From Laetiporus sulphureus 93-53 (Eukaryota; Basidiomycota; Agaricomycetes; Polyporales; Laetiporaceae), in contig NW_024468583.1 of the NCBI RefSeq assembly GCF_001632365.1, forward strand, positions 61,381 to 125,380: a stretch of 64,000 nt of DNA. Direction: 5' to 3'. Of this stretch, positions 12,360 through 23,664 are shown one piece after another. The notes under the pieces are model-generated. The model was not told the DNA's origin. It worked only from the letters and a program-made list of their open reading frames with translations, and did no database searches. How positions within the stretch are numbered: the first letter of the stretch is position 1; each line of letters starts with the position of its first letter. The translations under genes were made by a program, and so were the position numbers.

Positions 12360-14806
12360 TCACAAGAGGAGTCCTGTGCAGCCAGTTGTATTGCCAGATG
12401 AGTGACCAGTGATGGAGGAGTTCATTCTGTGCCTACGGCTTCTGAGAAGTGCAGCATCATATGTAGCAGCATTGTCAACAATGCAAGTCATACTACTAAA
12501 AGAAAAAAAACACACAGAATCTGAACACCCTGAGTCTGCATATATCAGGATGTTAATACAAATTAGCAGCAGCATCAGATGCAAAGAGTCAATATGAACC
12601 AAATAGCAGATCACACATATCATATCATCATTCATCTGTGTGCACAGGCTGTGAGACAAAGTCTCTAAATGTGTCCTCAGAGTTGTTATCAGATGTACTA
12701 GATGAGGTAAGGCAATTGGCTTTATGAACTGTACTTTGCAGCATTTCACCTTTGTCAGAGATGCCAGCCACTGTGCATTGTAGAAGGATTGCAGAAGACC
12801 ATGGACATATTGATGGCTGGATTTGGGCAATTTTGCTGACAGCTGTAACATGCAGGGCAGAGTCCAGTTTTTTCTAGCTTGAGGGGCCCTGGACATGACT
12901 TGATATGTGTCTATAGCATGACACAGATCATCGAGATCTTCATTGTGCCATGGAATTTGTGCGTGACAAATGACCTTAAATTTGTGACTGGCCTCAATGT
13001 TCATGTGATCTGAGCTCATGCCCATAATATCGAGCATGTTGAGAACATCCTCAATGTTACTCCAGAGCAGATGTGCTTCAGCCTTATTTGCATTTATAAT
13101 GTTCATCCTCCTGACAAAGATCTGCATAGGATGGTGAGTGACAGCACTCTTCATTGAGTTGGGTCGAACAGTGTACTCCTTGGCACCATGTGTTACAGTG
13201 CAATGTTACATCACCTTCAGCTTTCTTCTGGAGTGCATCTGCTCTTTCTGCATTATGAAACTGCACATGCACTCACTGCAGCTTCACAGTACAAGAACAT
13301 ATGAGGTTAGACTGACTAATCGTGTTGCATTTGAAGACAAGAGGGAATTCCTGGCCAGATCAGATTTGCTGCAGGAACTCATGCAGTAACAGGAAGATTA
13401 CTTCCTTGTTCCAGCATGAACTTAACTCATGCTCCAGTCTAAGAGAGGTTCATTGGCATCTGACCCATCACCAGAGCCATCTATGAAACCTTGCACTGCT
13501 GCTTGAGTGGCACTGCGAGGCAGCACATTGTTGACAGTTAAGACATGCTTTCCACGCAGATAATCTCGGAAATGAGCCTGTAAACATAATTAGACAATCA
13601 TGATGAATCACTGTGTGCTCATGAAATATGAACATTGAACAGATTGTTATCTCAAGGACCTGTTTGACCCTGAGACTTGACTGCAGACATGTCTGTACTT
13701 GTGACCTCATCTTCATCTTCATGATATCCTCCTTCATTGATGTCCATCCCATTCAGGCCTTCTTTTGAGTGATGAGTGCAGTCATGGGCTTCCTTGCACT
13801 CAGCTTGCATAGCTGCCAGTGCCTGCTAAACACCTTCCTTGATCCCGTCTGATACAGCAGATGACATGGCTTGTATAAGCTTGAACAATGGGGCATTGTC
13901 ACAGAACCCGCTGGCAATCCACCCAACAATTCAGATGGAGGTGTGCAGGTGTGAACCTGTAGCACACAAGATGGACAGACCAACTTAGGATAGGTGCACT
14001 GAGTGACCCCACTGTCCATGAGCCATGTGGCCAATTGGTTCTGAGCATGAGCGAGATTGGGCAAATGAGCAGCAGCAGTAGATGATTATCATTTCCAGAG
14101 GACTGTAGATTCTGCATGGAAAGTCACTTTGTGATCCTCATCATGGTTCTATGTATGTCATAGGCCCACATCAGTAAGCAGACAAGTGTGCAAAGAAAGT
14201 CAAATCACCACAAGCGAAGGGATGATCTCATTACCAAAAGCTGTGACCTCATCACCAGAGGAAAGCACCGTCTCATGATAATTCCTCGATCACATCAAAG
14301 TGCCACCAAATACTACCTAGAAGTGCAAGAAGTGAGACATATGGTTTTGTGAGCTAGATAAAGAACCTTGACAAATGTGAACCTGATGTGCAGCAGTTGC
14401 ACGATGGGCAGACATGACTGACTTCAGTTCACAACAGAGAGCATCAGCCACTTGAAGTTCTTTGATCATGTCTTGCTTCATCTCATCATCTTCACTGTCA
14501 CTTTCACATCCATGTGTGGCTTCATACATCTCCAGTTAGTCTACACCATCAGACATGGCTGAATTTATCCAAGGTCAAACAGCACCATCTCATTGATTCA
14601 GGAATTCAGGATGAGATTAAGTGGTGAGACACCTATCTGTAATATGAAGAGCTCGAGCTGAAGTCAGCATTCATCAGCATGAAAACAATCAGGAACTGGA
14701 AACTCACATCATGGCACCAACTATCTGTTGATTGATGTGCCCTGGATGATGCACCACCATCCACAGGTTTCTTGAAGCGTTTGGGAGACAAATTGCCAGT
14801 ATCCAT
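12360..14806 (-). pseudogene. Decayed spliced gene, unnamed basidiomycete-type family (GMSSD protein)
   Basis: The ATG at 14806 opens an exon (MDTGNLSPKRFKKP, then Ser rich) ending in WCHD with a GTGAGT donor. Later coding blocks are the acidic exon CESDSEDDEMKQDMIKEL near 14540-14390, FKLIQAMSSAVSDGIKEG near 13900-13820, VLPRSATQAAVQGFIDG near 13530-13480, and a 264-codon frame (13154-12360) with LDIMGMSSDHMN. The block order and motifs match a basidiomycete protein family I know only as hypothetical (VLPRxATQ, GMSSDES, late PxNFY). Several stops and shifts break it. It may be the partner gene of the Tnp2-type transposase at 23.7-25.5 kb, since both read leftward and were adjacent before copy B inserted. 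Function unknown. Confidence 0.55.
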
Positions 14807-14842
14807 TGAAGTTGGCTCCTCCTAAGATGGAGGCACTAGGTT

Positions 14843-15542
14843 TGTCACAGGTTTTCACAACAAAGTCCACATGTGACTTTTCTCACACCACAGATCATGT
14901 GCTTCACCAATATCTCATGCCACTCAGCCACAGATGCAACATGTAGAGATCAGGTGATAGTCCACATCACATGTTATGGTCCAGACCCGTGGATGATACA
15001 GTCAGACCTGTCTATTCCAGGATACAATAGAGGCACCCATTTAGGAATAAAGGGAACCAGGACTATTGTTCAGAATCATCTAGGCAATCAGCTCAAGGTA
15101 TAGCTGTTACCACGATAGGATGGATCATCTCACAGTTGATACTGATGAAGATGGATCTTCTCACCTATTGTTCTGCTTACGGATAGATCTTCTCACTTAT
15201 TGTTCCATGTATAGTTTAGTTGCCTAGATACGTAGATAGCCAATCATCTATTTTATAGTAGTGGTACGATGAAGGTTATGTAATCAGGCTCCTGTACACG
15301 TATATAAGACCAGCATGTAGAGGACGAAACTTCAGATTGTTTCTCCTTGTCTACCACTGTAGCACCCACTGAGCCTACCAGCTCTACCATATATCTTTCA
15401 CCCTTCCATATGCTTGCTTCACCAACAAGTAAGTGTTAGGCTCTCAAGCCACTTTAGAAATCAGGGGGATCAGGGTGGCACATTCCACGTGACCATTCCT
15501 TTTTTAGTCTTTTTTGATCTCTTGTTCAGCGGTGCTGTGACA
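14843..15542 (+). repeat. 5' LTR of copy B (700 bp)
   Basis: Starts TGTCAC, ends GTGACA. It is equal in length to the 3' LTR at 22283-22982. The second half is nearly identical between the two, and the first half differs mainly by transitions. Confidence 0.96.
15301..15344 (+). promoter_or_regulatory. LTR promoter: TATA box and putative transcript start
   Basis: TATATAAGACC begins at 15301. The 13-mer TCAGATTGTTTCT at 15332-15344 begins 31 nt downstream, the normal TATA-to-start distance. It is the exact reverse complement of the primer site at 15545-15557, which fits a transcript whose 5' end primes its own reverse transcription. Confidence 0.75.
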
Positions 15543-15557
15543 TTAGAAACAATCTGA
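15543..15557 (+). promoter_or_regulatory. Self-complementary primer-binding site
   Basis: TTAGAAACAATCTGA follows the LTR directly. Its last 13 bases pair perfectly with 15332-15344. tRNA-primed elements normally begin this site with TGG; here there is none. Tf1/sushi-type elements are known to prime from their own 5' end. Confidence 0.8.
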
Positions 15558-15579
15558 TCATTTTCTGTGCCCCTGCTTA

Positions 15580-16435
15580 GTGTCTAACACAAGCAGCTAC
15601 ATATTTTCAGTGCAAGCAGTTTCAGCCATAGCACACAGCTTTTTTAACACACACTTCAACCTGATCTCTACCTGGTGTGAGCCTCAGCAAGATTCTGAGC
15701 TGCCCAAGGCATCAAAGCACAAGACCACTTTCAGGATTGACCTCGATGCTCACTACAAGCATCAGAAGACAAATAAGGAGTGCGGAAGGCTCCTCACACT
15801 TGCGTCACTAGGTGCATTGTCCACAGACAGGCAGCGCGCAGCAGCTAGGGTCATTGATACCATGCATATCATCAAATGAGGCATCATTCGATACCCTCAT
15901 GACTGCACCCCACTGCTTGAATGCTACAAGCCCAGAAAAGGACATCTTACCATGGGTAGTCACAAACCGACATCACCCCCAGAGCTCATCACATCCAATA
16001 CAGTTCCTCCTTCCATCATCGCTCCCATTCTAGTTTGGCCTCTTCTGAAATTCATAAAGACCAACACCGTCGCACGTCCCATTCACCCACTCTCATCTAG
16101 AGTTAGACCAACGATCCACATCGAGATGCTTATCAAACAGGTAGATGCCACTCGCTTCAGGCTCCAAGCCTATTCTAGGAGCATTCACATACCACCTCAA
16201 GGACAAACATCAGGGGCTCATTTACAGCCTCACTACAGAGCTCAACAAAGTCTGTGCTGACTTACATACTGGAACGTGCACCTATACATTTATTGAGAAG
16301 CAGGTTTTCAACATGGTCTGTTTGGAGATAGGAAGCATTAGCTTCAAGCAGATAGGAAAAGAGGAAAGGCTGCAGGACATCACCAAAGCATTGGTGTTTA
16401 TCACAAAGAAGCAATACTTGAACTTCTTGTGCTAG
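15580..16435 (+). pseudogene. Leader ORF (ORF0) upstream of gag, copy B
   Basis: The frame starts MSNTSSYIFSVQ at 15580, meets a TGA at 15877, and continues in the same frame through 15952-16165. A one-base shift near 16170 then moves it to the frame ending in QYLNFLC at 16435. Conserved blocks shared with copies A and C include DRQRAAARV, ARPIHPLSS..RPTIHIE and LNKVCADL. About 285 codons in total. No domain recognised; it is basic and lacks a signal peptide or membrane segment. The following gag ATG is 20 nt downstream. Confidence 0.6.
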
Positions 16436-16454
16436 TTACATTTTTTACCTCGCA

Positions 16455-18057
16455 ATGTCAGAGACCGATCATGCACATATGTCCACCTTCATGCAGAGAA
16501 TGCAGGATGTGCTCCAGCCAAATATCGAGACAACACACGATGGAAGCACACTCCATGCTTCTAGACAGCCATCACCTGAGCTCAGCCCTTAGAACTCCGC
16601 ATCACAGATCGGAGGACCATCATCCCTGACTCCATCACTCCTCCTCACCTATATACCTCTGGCATAATCGTATAATGGACACCAATATGAGCATCTTGAA
16701 GATGCCATCAGACAGTCCGCACCCAGCAAAATTCTTGACAACATTCGTGAATGGGTAATCGTTGTCATGAAGTCCATGATCGACAATGAGCTTAAGAAAA
16801 TGTATAATGTCCTCAGCGACAAGATGTACGAGCACAAAAGGCTTCTTGAGGCCTCCCTCGCATCTGCTCAAACTGAACGATGACTTAAGGAGGCAGTACT
16901 CAAGTCCGAGAACAAGAAACTCTCAGACTCAATCAAGGCCCAGGATGCCCATGTGATCATCCTCAACAATGAGCTCACAGTGACACAAGGAGCAATGCTA
17001 GACATCAGCAAGGAAATGATGGAAATCAAGTCAGCAAACACCAAGCTGTGACATGAGTTAGCTTCACTCAAAGCAAGCGGCGTCCCAACAGCGCAAGGTC
17101 ACACCTCCGGCATGGTCCAAACACACAAACTGCACGTCAAGATAGCTGAACCTCCACACTACTCGGGTAAAGGAAGTTTGGAGGACTGGCTCCAACAACT
17201 CGGCATCTGGATGCGGTGGAATGAGATCGACGACAATGAGAGAAAGATTACTATGGCATCACTGCACTTGGAAGGTGGCACATTCACATACATGTTAGAA
17301 TACACAACTAAGGCAGTGGCATGGCAATCACTCAGCACTTGGGAAGATTTCATCGACATTCTCAAAGTAAACTACAGGACCCTCGACCTGGACAAGGATG
17401 CATAACAGCATTTGAAGGAGATCTGCGCAAAGACCTACCCCACGATGCTCTCCTTCGCAGAAAAGTTCTGTCAATGGGCCACCAAGACCAACTTGGGGCA
17501 CACTGCACTCATCAAATATATCACTGAACACAGGGACAAGGACGTGCACCAAGCAATGGTAACATGAGACAGCCTAGGAATCACTGACCACATGGCCAGA
17601 ATACCTTGACCTATGTCTTCAATTGGAGTCCAAGTTCAGAGCTGACAAGGCAGGACAGTGTGAAATAATGACAGCATCACAGGCACCATGAGCCCTGAAG
17701 GGCCCTAATGCAATGGTTGTGGATCGAGTATCCACACTCACCAAGGAACAGGAAGGATGGCTGGAAAAGAAGCTGTGCATATGATGCAGGAAACACCCCT
17801 TCGTATTTAAACAGTGCTGTCTGGACCCCAAGTACAAAGGCAAATTCGAAATGCCAAAGTGAGGCCAAGCAATAAGGGCTATAACCACACCAGCATCAAG
17901 CAGTTCCGATGATGACAAAGTGAGAAAAGAAGCAGTCTGTGCTTTCCTCACTAGCTACAATGCAAAGGACAAAGAGGCAGAACTGGAACCAGCTGTCAAA
18001 GCAGCTAGGATCATGGAGATGGAAAGTGATGAGGATTTTCTTTGGTGGGTTCTCTGA
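16455..18057 (+). pseudogene. gag: gag of copy B, multiple stops and a frameshift
   Basis: The ATG at 16455 reads MSETDHAHMSTFMQRM, matching MEGADRAYASTFRQRM of copy A. Stops follow from position 46 onwards. The capsid core is seen at 17127-17405 (PPHYSGKGSLEDWL). The end reads DEDFLWWVL then TGA at 18055. The start and end codons are out of phase, so at least one indel lies within. The T-heptamer frameshift site of copy C is interrupted here by a C (TTTTCTTT). Confidence 0.85.
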
Positions 18058-20245
18058 GGTCTGGCCAGAGTTTCCATAGACATTGTAATAGTACCTACTC
18101 GCTCTCACATGTATCAGTATTAAGTTTTCTTTATATTGCATCAACTGGTTCATCAAAACATGCAATCGATCTACCTGTTCACCTCAAACAGGGAGTAAGG
18201 GAAGTCCAGACTGAGGTGCTCCTTGATTCAGGAGCATATTCTTGTTACATCAACCTACAGCTAGTTGATCAGTTGAATCTTGCTACGATCACACTTGAAG
18301 GAGATCAGGGTTTATAACACAGATGCATCTCACAACAAGGGTGGAACCATTAAGAAAAGGGTTCTTCTCAGTATAACTATCAGAAACCACATGAGCAGAC
18401 AAAGTCTTCTGGTTACCAATATCGGCCACAAAGACGTTATACTAGGCATGAGTTTCCTCAAGGAGCACAACCCTGAAGTAGATTGGGGAAAACTCACGGT
18501 CGATTTCACCCAATGCCCAGAAAGATGCACACCCTCACAGGTAGCAGTCCAGGAGGCGGACCTGGAAGACACAAACATCCCCCACATTGAAGACTTAATG
18601 GAGTTCATCAGTTCCCAGGAGTTAGGTGATAACTGGAATGACATGGACAGCTTCATTCAATGGGTGTCATTATCGGAAGACCCTGATGCACAAGCTGTAG
18701 CATCACTCATTATGGGCCTTGACACCAAGAGGAATCAGGATAGAGTGCTGCAAAATGGAGAACAGGACAAAGACTACTGATCAGCCTATGTCCCCAAACA
18801 CTTCCACGAGTATGGCGATGTGTTCTTCAAGAAGTAGTCAGAATGAATGCCCACAAGAAAGCCCTACAATCATTCAATCAAACTTGTTCCAGAGGCATCG
18901 TTACCATGCTCGGCAAAGTTATATCCTATGAATCTACAGGAAAGGAATTCACTTGACATGTGGATAGACCAAGAGTTGACCAAAGGATACATCAAGAGAT
19001 CAAGGAGTCCAACAGCAGCACCCGTCTTCTTCGTCAAAAAGAAAGACGAATCACTGAGGCTAGTACAAGACTACAGGAACCTCAATGCAGTAACAAAGAA
19101 GAACAAGTTCCCAATTCCACGCATCTCGGACCTCATCGACAGGCTTTCACATGCTAGCATATTCACATAGCTTGACCTGAGATGGGGGTTCAACAACATA
19201 AGGATTAGAGAAGGGGATGAAGAAAAAGCCACCTTCATCATGCATCGCGGCCTCTTCGAACCCACCGTAATGTACTTCAGTTTCTGCAATGCTCCCAGCA
19301 CCTTCCAAACAATGATGAATACAGTTCTCAAAGACAATTCATACTGGAAAGGTGGTAGTCTACTTAGACGACATCCTCATTTTTACGGACGATCTCGAAG
19401 AACACTGACAATTAGTAAAAGCAGTTCTACAGCACCTCCAGAACAATGACTTCTACGCCAAACTGGAGAAATGCTTCTTTGAGCAGTCCTCAATTGAGTA
19501 CCTTGACATGATCATCAGCAAGAACTCAGTACAAATGGACCCTGCTAAAGTTAAAGGTGTATTTGGCTGGCCCGCACCTACTAAGGTCAAATAAGTACGG
19601 GCCTTTTTAGGATTTGCGAATTTCTATAGGCAATTTATAAAGAACTTTGCAAAACTTGCACAACCTTTAACACTTCTCACCTGTAAGGACGTGCCCTGGC
19701 AATGGAAGGAAGAGCAAGACCAAGCCTTCAGTGCACTCAAAACAGTGTTTACCTCAGCCCTGATCTTACAACTCCCCAACGACACTGCATCATACCAGCT
19801 GAAGACTGATTCCTCAGACTATGCAACTGGTGCAGTACTCAAACAACTGGAAGAAGACAAGCTATGGCATCCAGTCGCATACTAGTCAAAGTCACTCAAT
19901 GAACATGAGGGAAACTATGAGATTTACAACAAAGAAATGCTTGCAATTATTCGGGCACTAGAAGAATACCGGCACTACTTAGAAGGACACCCAGAACCCA
20001 TTGAGATTTGGTCAGACCATCTCAACCTTACATACTTCCACCAGGCACAGAAGTTATTCCAGTGCCAAGCATGCTGATCATTATTCCTCATACGCTTTAA
20101 TTTTATACTCAGTCACTGACCTGGAAAGACAATGCTATGTGCTGATCCTCTGTCCAGGAGGCCAGACCATGAGAGGGGGGTAGACAGCAACAATTCGAAT
20201 CAAATGCTGTTAAAATCTGAATTTTTTGCTATCAATGCAATTTGA
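18042..20245 (+). pseudogene. pol: pol of copy B: protease, reverse transcriptase, RNase H
   Basis: The aspartic protease site is LLDSGAYSCY near 18218-18247, with ILGMSFLKEHNPEVDW further on. RT runs about 18930-19640: motif A LDLRWGFNNI (catalytic Asp kept, but a TAG lies just before it at 19168), the SFCNAPSTFQ block, and YLDD encoded at 19361-19372. A small indel before YLDD shifts the frame. RNase H shows [21 protein letters not shown] and SDHLNLTYF. The section ends at a TGA (20243-20245) that copy C shares. Several other stops make it inactive. Confidence 0.9.
20171..20183 (+). promoter_or_regulatory. Candidate central polypurine tract
   Basis: GAGAGGGGGGTAG here is identical over 13 bases to the 3' polypurine tract at 22270-22282. 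It lies between RNase H and integrase, near the middle of the element. In frame it encodes ERGV, part of a conserved RPDHE.GVD motif, so coding constraint may explain part of the match. Confidence 0.5.
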
Positions 20246-21215
20246 CCCGCTCATGCACCTTAAGTTGATGATGCTCAACTACTGGAAAGGATCAAGAAAG
20301 CACTCGCAGATGACACAATGATCAAGGATTATCATGCACTTTTGACTACAGGACAGCGCAAATTTGAGAAAAACCTCGCAGATTGGAACTTCAAGCACAG
20401 ACTGCTACTCCATCACAGAAAGGTTTATGTCCCCAAAGATCAACAACTATGCCTTGACCTAATAAAGCTCCATCATGACACATTACCAGCCAGACACCCA
20501 GGCAGGTTCAAAATATTGGAGCTCATCACTCGGAATTATTGGTGGCCAGGAATGTTTGTAATGGTTAAGCAATATGTACAAGGTTGTGACAGTTGTCAAT
20601 GCAACAAATACTCAAGGAAAAAAATCATACAGACTATTACAACCCAATGATGTACCAGGAGGACCATGAGAGATCGTCACTGTCGATCTTATCACACAAC
20701 TTCCTTCAGCCATGGACTTTAGGGGAGAAAAGAAGACAGCAATACTTGTCGTTGTAGACAGACTCACGAAGCGAGCGCACTTCTATGTGACAGATGACAC
20801 AGTCACATCATCGCAAGTCGCTAACGTATTCTATAACAAAGTCTTCAAACTTCACGGATTGCCACGCCAGATTATCTCAGACAGAGGTACTCAGTTTGTG
20901 AGCAAACTATTTCAGGAGTTCTGCCAGAAGCTCAATATAAAGTCAACAATGTCTACAGCATACTACCTCCAGACAGATGGTCAGACAGAAAGGGTGAACC
21001 AGGTGTTGGAACAGTACCTTCGCATGTACTGCAACCACAGACAAAATGACTGGGTCTATTATCTGCCGATGGCAGAATTCTCATACAACAACCAGACCCA
21101 TGAGTCCATTGCACTTTCCCCATTCTTTGTCGAATATGGCCGACATCCAAAAATGGCACCAGACATACACGAATCAATATGTCACCCTTCATTGGAACAT
21201 CTATTCACCCACTGA
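20246..21215 (+). pseudogene. pol: pol of copy B: integrase
   Basis: The zinc-binding HHCC region spans about 20471-20605 (HHDTLPARH..CDSCQCNK). The catalytic triad is VVVDRLTKRAHF (first Asp), IISDRGTQF (second Asp) and a glutamate in QTDGQTERVNQ, all present in the frame 20712-21215. A shift near 20640 separates the zinc domain from the core, and a TGA at 21213 ends the frame. Confidence 0.9.
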
Positions 21216-21790
21216 TCCAAGGCACAAGAACAGGCAAAGGCAGCATTGGAAGTTTCAGCTTCAAGGATGAAATGGTACTTCAACGAGAAAAAGGGAGAAG
21301 TTCCATTCAAAGTCGGAGACTAGTACTACTCAAGGGAAAGGATCTCAGAGTAAAGGTCAAATCCATGAAGCTAGGCATACAAAACTTCGGACCTTACAAA
21401 GTACTTCAGAAACTAGGCTCAGTCACGTTCAGACTAGAATTGACCAAGCAGATGAAGGTCCATCCAGTCTTCCATGCTAGCAAGTTGATCATGTACCATC
21501 AAGACATGGTCACAAACCGTGAACCCCCAAAGCCTCCAGCTATAAAAATCGAAGGAGAACCAGAATTCGAAGTTGAAGAAATTCTAGACTCTAAGGTCAT
21601 GAGGGGAAGGGTCCAATACCTCGTCAAATGGAAAGGTTATGACCATTCCGATGATACATGGGAACCTCGAACAAATCTCACCAATGCTGATGAGCTTCTT
21701 CAAGAATTCTACCAACAACATCCAGATGCAGCCAAAGCACCAATCAGGGTTGTTACATTTGGTGGAAAACGCTTCAAACTATCCTCATAT
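21179..21790 (+). pseudogene. pol: pol of copy B: GPY/F module and chromodomain
   Basis: The GPY/F module reads [16 protein letters not shown] followed by [10 protein letters not shown]. The chromodomain reads [19 protein letters not shown], then [18 protein letters not shown], with the aromatic cage positions present (Y/W/W pattern). Chromodomains at the integrase C-terminus direct such elements to marked chromatin. This 260-codon frame continues into the dUTPase. Confidence 0.92.
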
Positions 21791-21869
21791 GAAGTTGCAC
21801 TGATATCCACACACAGAATCAACATGTCTGACCACCCAGACGAGTTCTTCCTTTGTCATAAAATGACAG

Positions 21870-22264
21870 ACAATGCCAAATTACTGAAAAAATCCTCAAA
21901 TGAAGCAGCTGGATGGGATATTTATATGGCAGAAATGCATGAAATCCCTCCACACTCATGAGCTGTAGTAGGAATGGGAGTCACCATTGACCCTTCCAAA
22001 CACACCTACACATGAATAGCTCTATGCAGCGGACTGGCTGCTTGAGGAATTGATGTGGGCGCAGGAGTCATTGACCCAGATTACACTGGAGAGCTCAAGG
22101 TCATACTGATTAACACAACAGATTTCATATTTTCGGTTAATTCAGGAGACAGGATAGCCCAGATAATCTTCGAGTATTACGCCGAAGGGCTTCCCTCCAG
22201 AAGCTACCAACTATTGCGAGCAACTAGAAGGGGAAATAAAGGTTTTGGCTCCTCGGGACAATGA
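21870..22264 (+). pseudogene. dUTPase domain at the 3' end of pol, copy B
   Basis: All five trimeric dUTPase motifs are in order: (1) [10 protein letters not shown], (2) degraded around CSGLAA, (3) GAGVIDPDYTGELKVILIN with the catalytic Asp, (4) GDRIAQIIFEY, (5) RGNKGFGSSG. Stops occur at about 21959, 22013 and 22043. dUTPase hydrolyses dUTP and limits uracil in cDNA. In retroviruses it sits next to protease or between RNase H and integrase; here it follows the chromodomain. Confidence 0.92.
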
Positions 22265-22269
22265 GCCTT

Positions 22270-22282
22270 GAGAGGGGGGTAG
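22270..22282 (+). promoter_or_regulatory. 3' polypurine tract of copy B
   Basis: GAGAGGGGGGTAG abuts the 3' LTR, the normal site for plus-strand DNA priming. Confidence 0.9.
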
Positions 22283-22982
22283 TGTCACAGATTTTCACCA
22301 CAAAGTCTGCACGTGAATTTTCTCATGCCACAGATCACATGCTTCACCAATATCTCACACCACTCAGCCACAGACGTGACACGTAGAGATCAGGTGATAG
22401 TCCACATCACATATTATGGTCCAGACTCACAGATGATATGGTCAGACCTGTCTATTCCAGGATACAATAGAGGCACCCATTTGAGAACAAAGGGAATATG
22501 AACTATTGTTCGAGATCATCTAGGCAATCAGCTCAAGGTATAGCTGTTACCATGATAGGATTAATCGTCTCACAGTTGATACCGATAAAGACAGATCTTC
22601 TCACCTATTGTTTTGCTTATGAATAGATCTTCTCACTTATTGTTCCATGTATAGTTTAGTTGCCTAGATACGTAGATAGCCAATCATCTATTTTATAGTA
22701 GTGGTACGATGAAGGTTATGTAATCAGGCTCCTGTACATGTATATAAGACCAGCATGTAGAGGACGAAACTTCAGATTGTTTCTCCTTGTCTACCACTGT
22801 AGCACCCACTGAGTCTACCAGCTCCACCATATATCTTTCACCCTTCCATACACTTGCTTCACCAACAAGTAAGTGTTAGGCTCTTAAGCCACTTTAGGAA
22901 TCAGGGGGATCAGGGTGGCACATTCCACGTGACCGTTCCTTTTTTAGTCTTTTTTGATCTCTTGTTCAGCAGTGCTGTGACA
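22283..22982 (+). repeat. 3' LTR of copy B (700 bp)
   Basis: Same termini and length as the 5' LTR, followed directly by the AGGTT target duplication. TATA box at 22741 and the TCAGATTGTTTCT start motif at 22772-22784. Confidence 0.96.
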
Positions 22983-22987
22983 AGGTT

Positions 22988-23664
22988 TTAACTTGCATGG
23001 AAAGTGTGCATGGGCTGCTGATGGGCTAGAAACCTTACTGGACAGCAACATGCAATTTGTGGACAATTCGAGTACAGAGAAATGAATGCCTCACTGATGT
23101 TGGCACAGTGAAGAGATAGACCAAACATGCTGAAGATTTGAATGTGAAGGAGAGCAACACATCATTCTTATCATCAATGGAGACAAAACTCTCACAGCAG
23201 CCACTAAGCATGAAGAGACACATCCCATCTATTAGATCATATCAAGTAAGGATTAGAACCTGCATCAACAGATTGAAGGAAGATCAGAACTCACATCAAT
23301 GGATTGGAGGATCTAATATCACGCTCAGCTGAAATGAAAGAAGCCAGGCACCACTAACTGAAATAAGGCCCAATACTGACACTGAGAGCCTTTCCGCATG
23401 GAGGAGGTGAGTTGTGGACACATACAGAGGTGCCAAGCTAAATTACGGCAGCTGGTTCATGATGCGTGCACTTATACTTCACAATACTGGTCTGTTAGTC
23501 AGTTCACTAGTACAAACTACTATCAATTTGTGAGAGTGTAATGTGACCTTAAAAACCTGATTAGAACTGTTATGCCAACTAATGGACAAATATAAGGGAG
23601 AGGGTGCATCGATATATGTATAAGCACCCATCTTTGATACTGCTTATGCAATTCCTGTGAACCT
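22988..23664. other. Right flank of copy B, no supported gene
   Basis: Short frames only. Before copy B inserted, this stretch lay between the Tnp2-type transposase (right) and the GMSSD-family gene (left), both on the minus strand. Confidence 0.4.

Larger units (their letters stand above)
14838..22987 (+). mobile_element. Complete Ty3/Gypsy LTR retrotransposon copy B with target duplication
   Basis: The element is 14843-22982 (8140 bp), flanked by a perfect 5-bp target duplication AGGTT (14838-14842 and 22983-22987). Both LTRs are 700 bp with TGTCA..TGACA ends. Domain order is leader ORF, gag, protease, RT, RNase H, integrase, GPY/F, chromodomain, dUTPase. Most differences from copy C that I inspected are transitions, often CG to TG or CA, giving many stops. 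It is therefore a full-length but dead copy. It sits 36 bp upstream of the ATG of the minus-strand gene ending at 14806. Confidence 0.97.

Noticed and set aside
15543..15557. tRNA primer-binding site
   Set aside because: The site does not start TGG and instead pairs perfectly with the LTR's own transcript start region.
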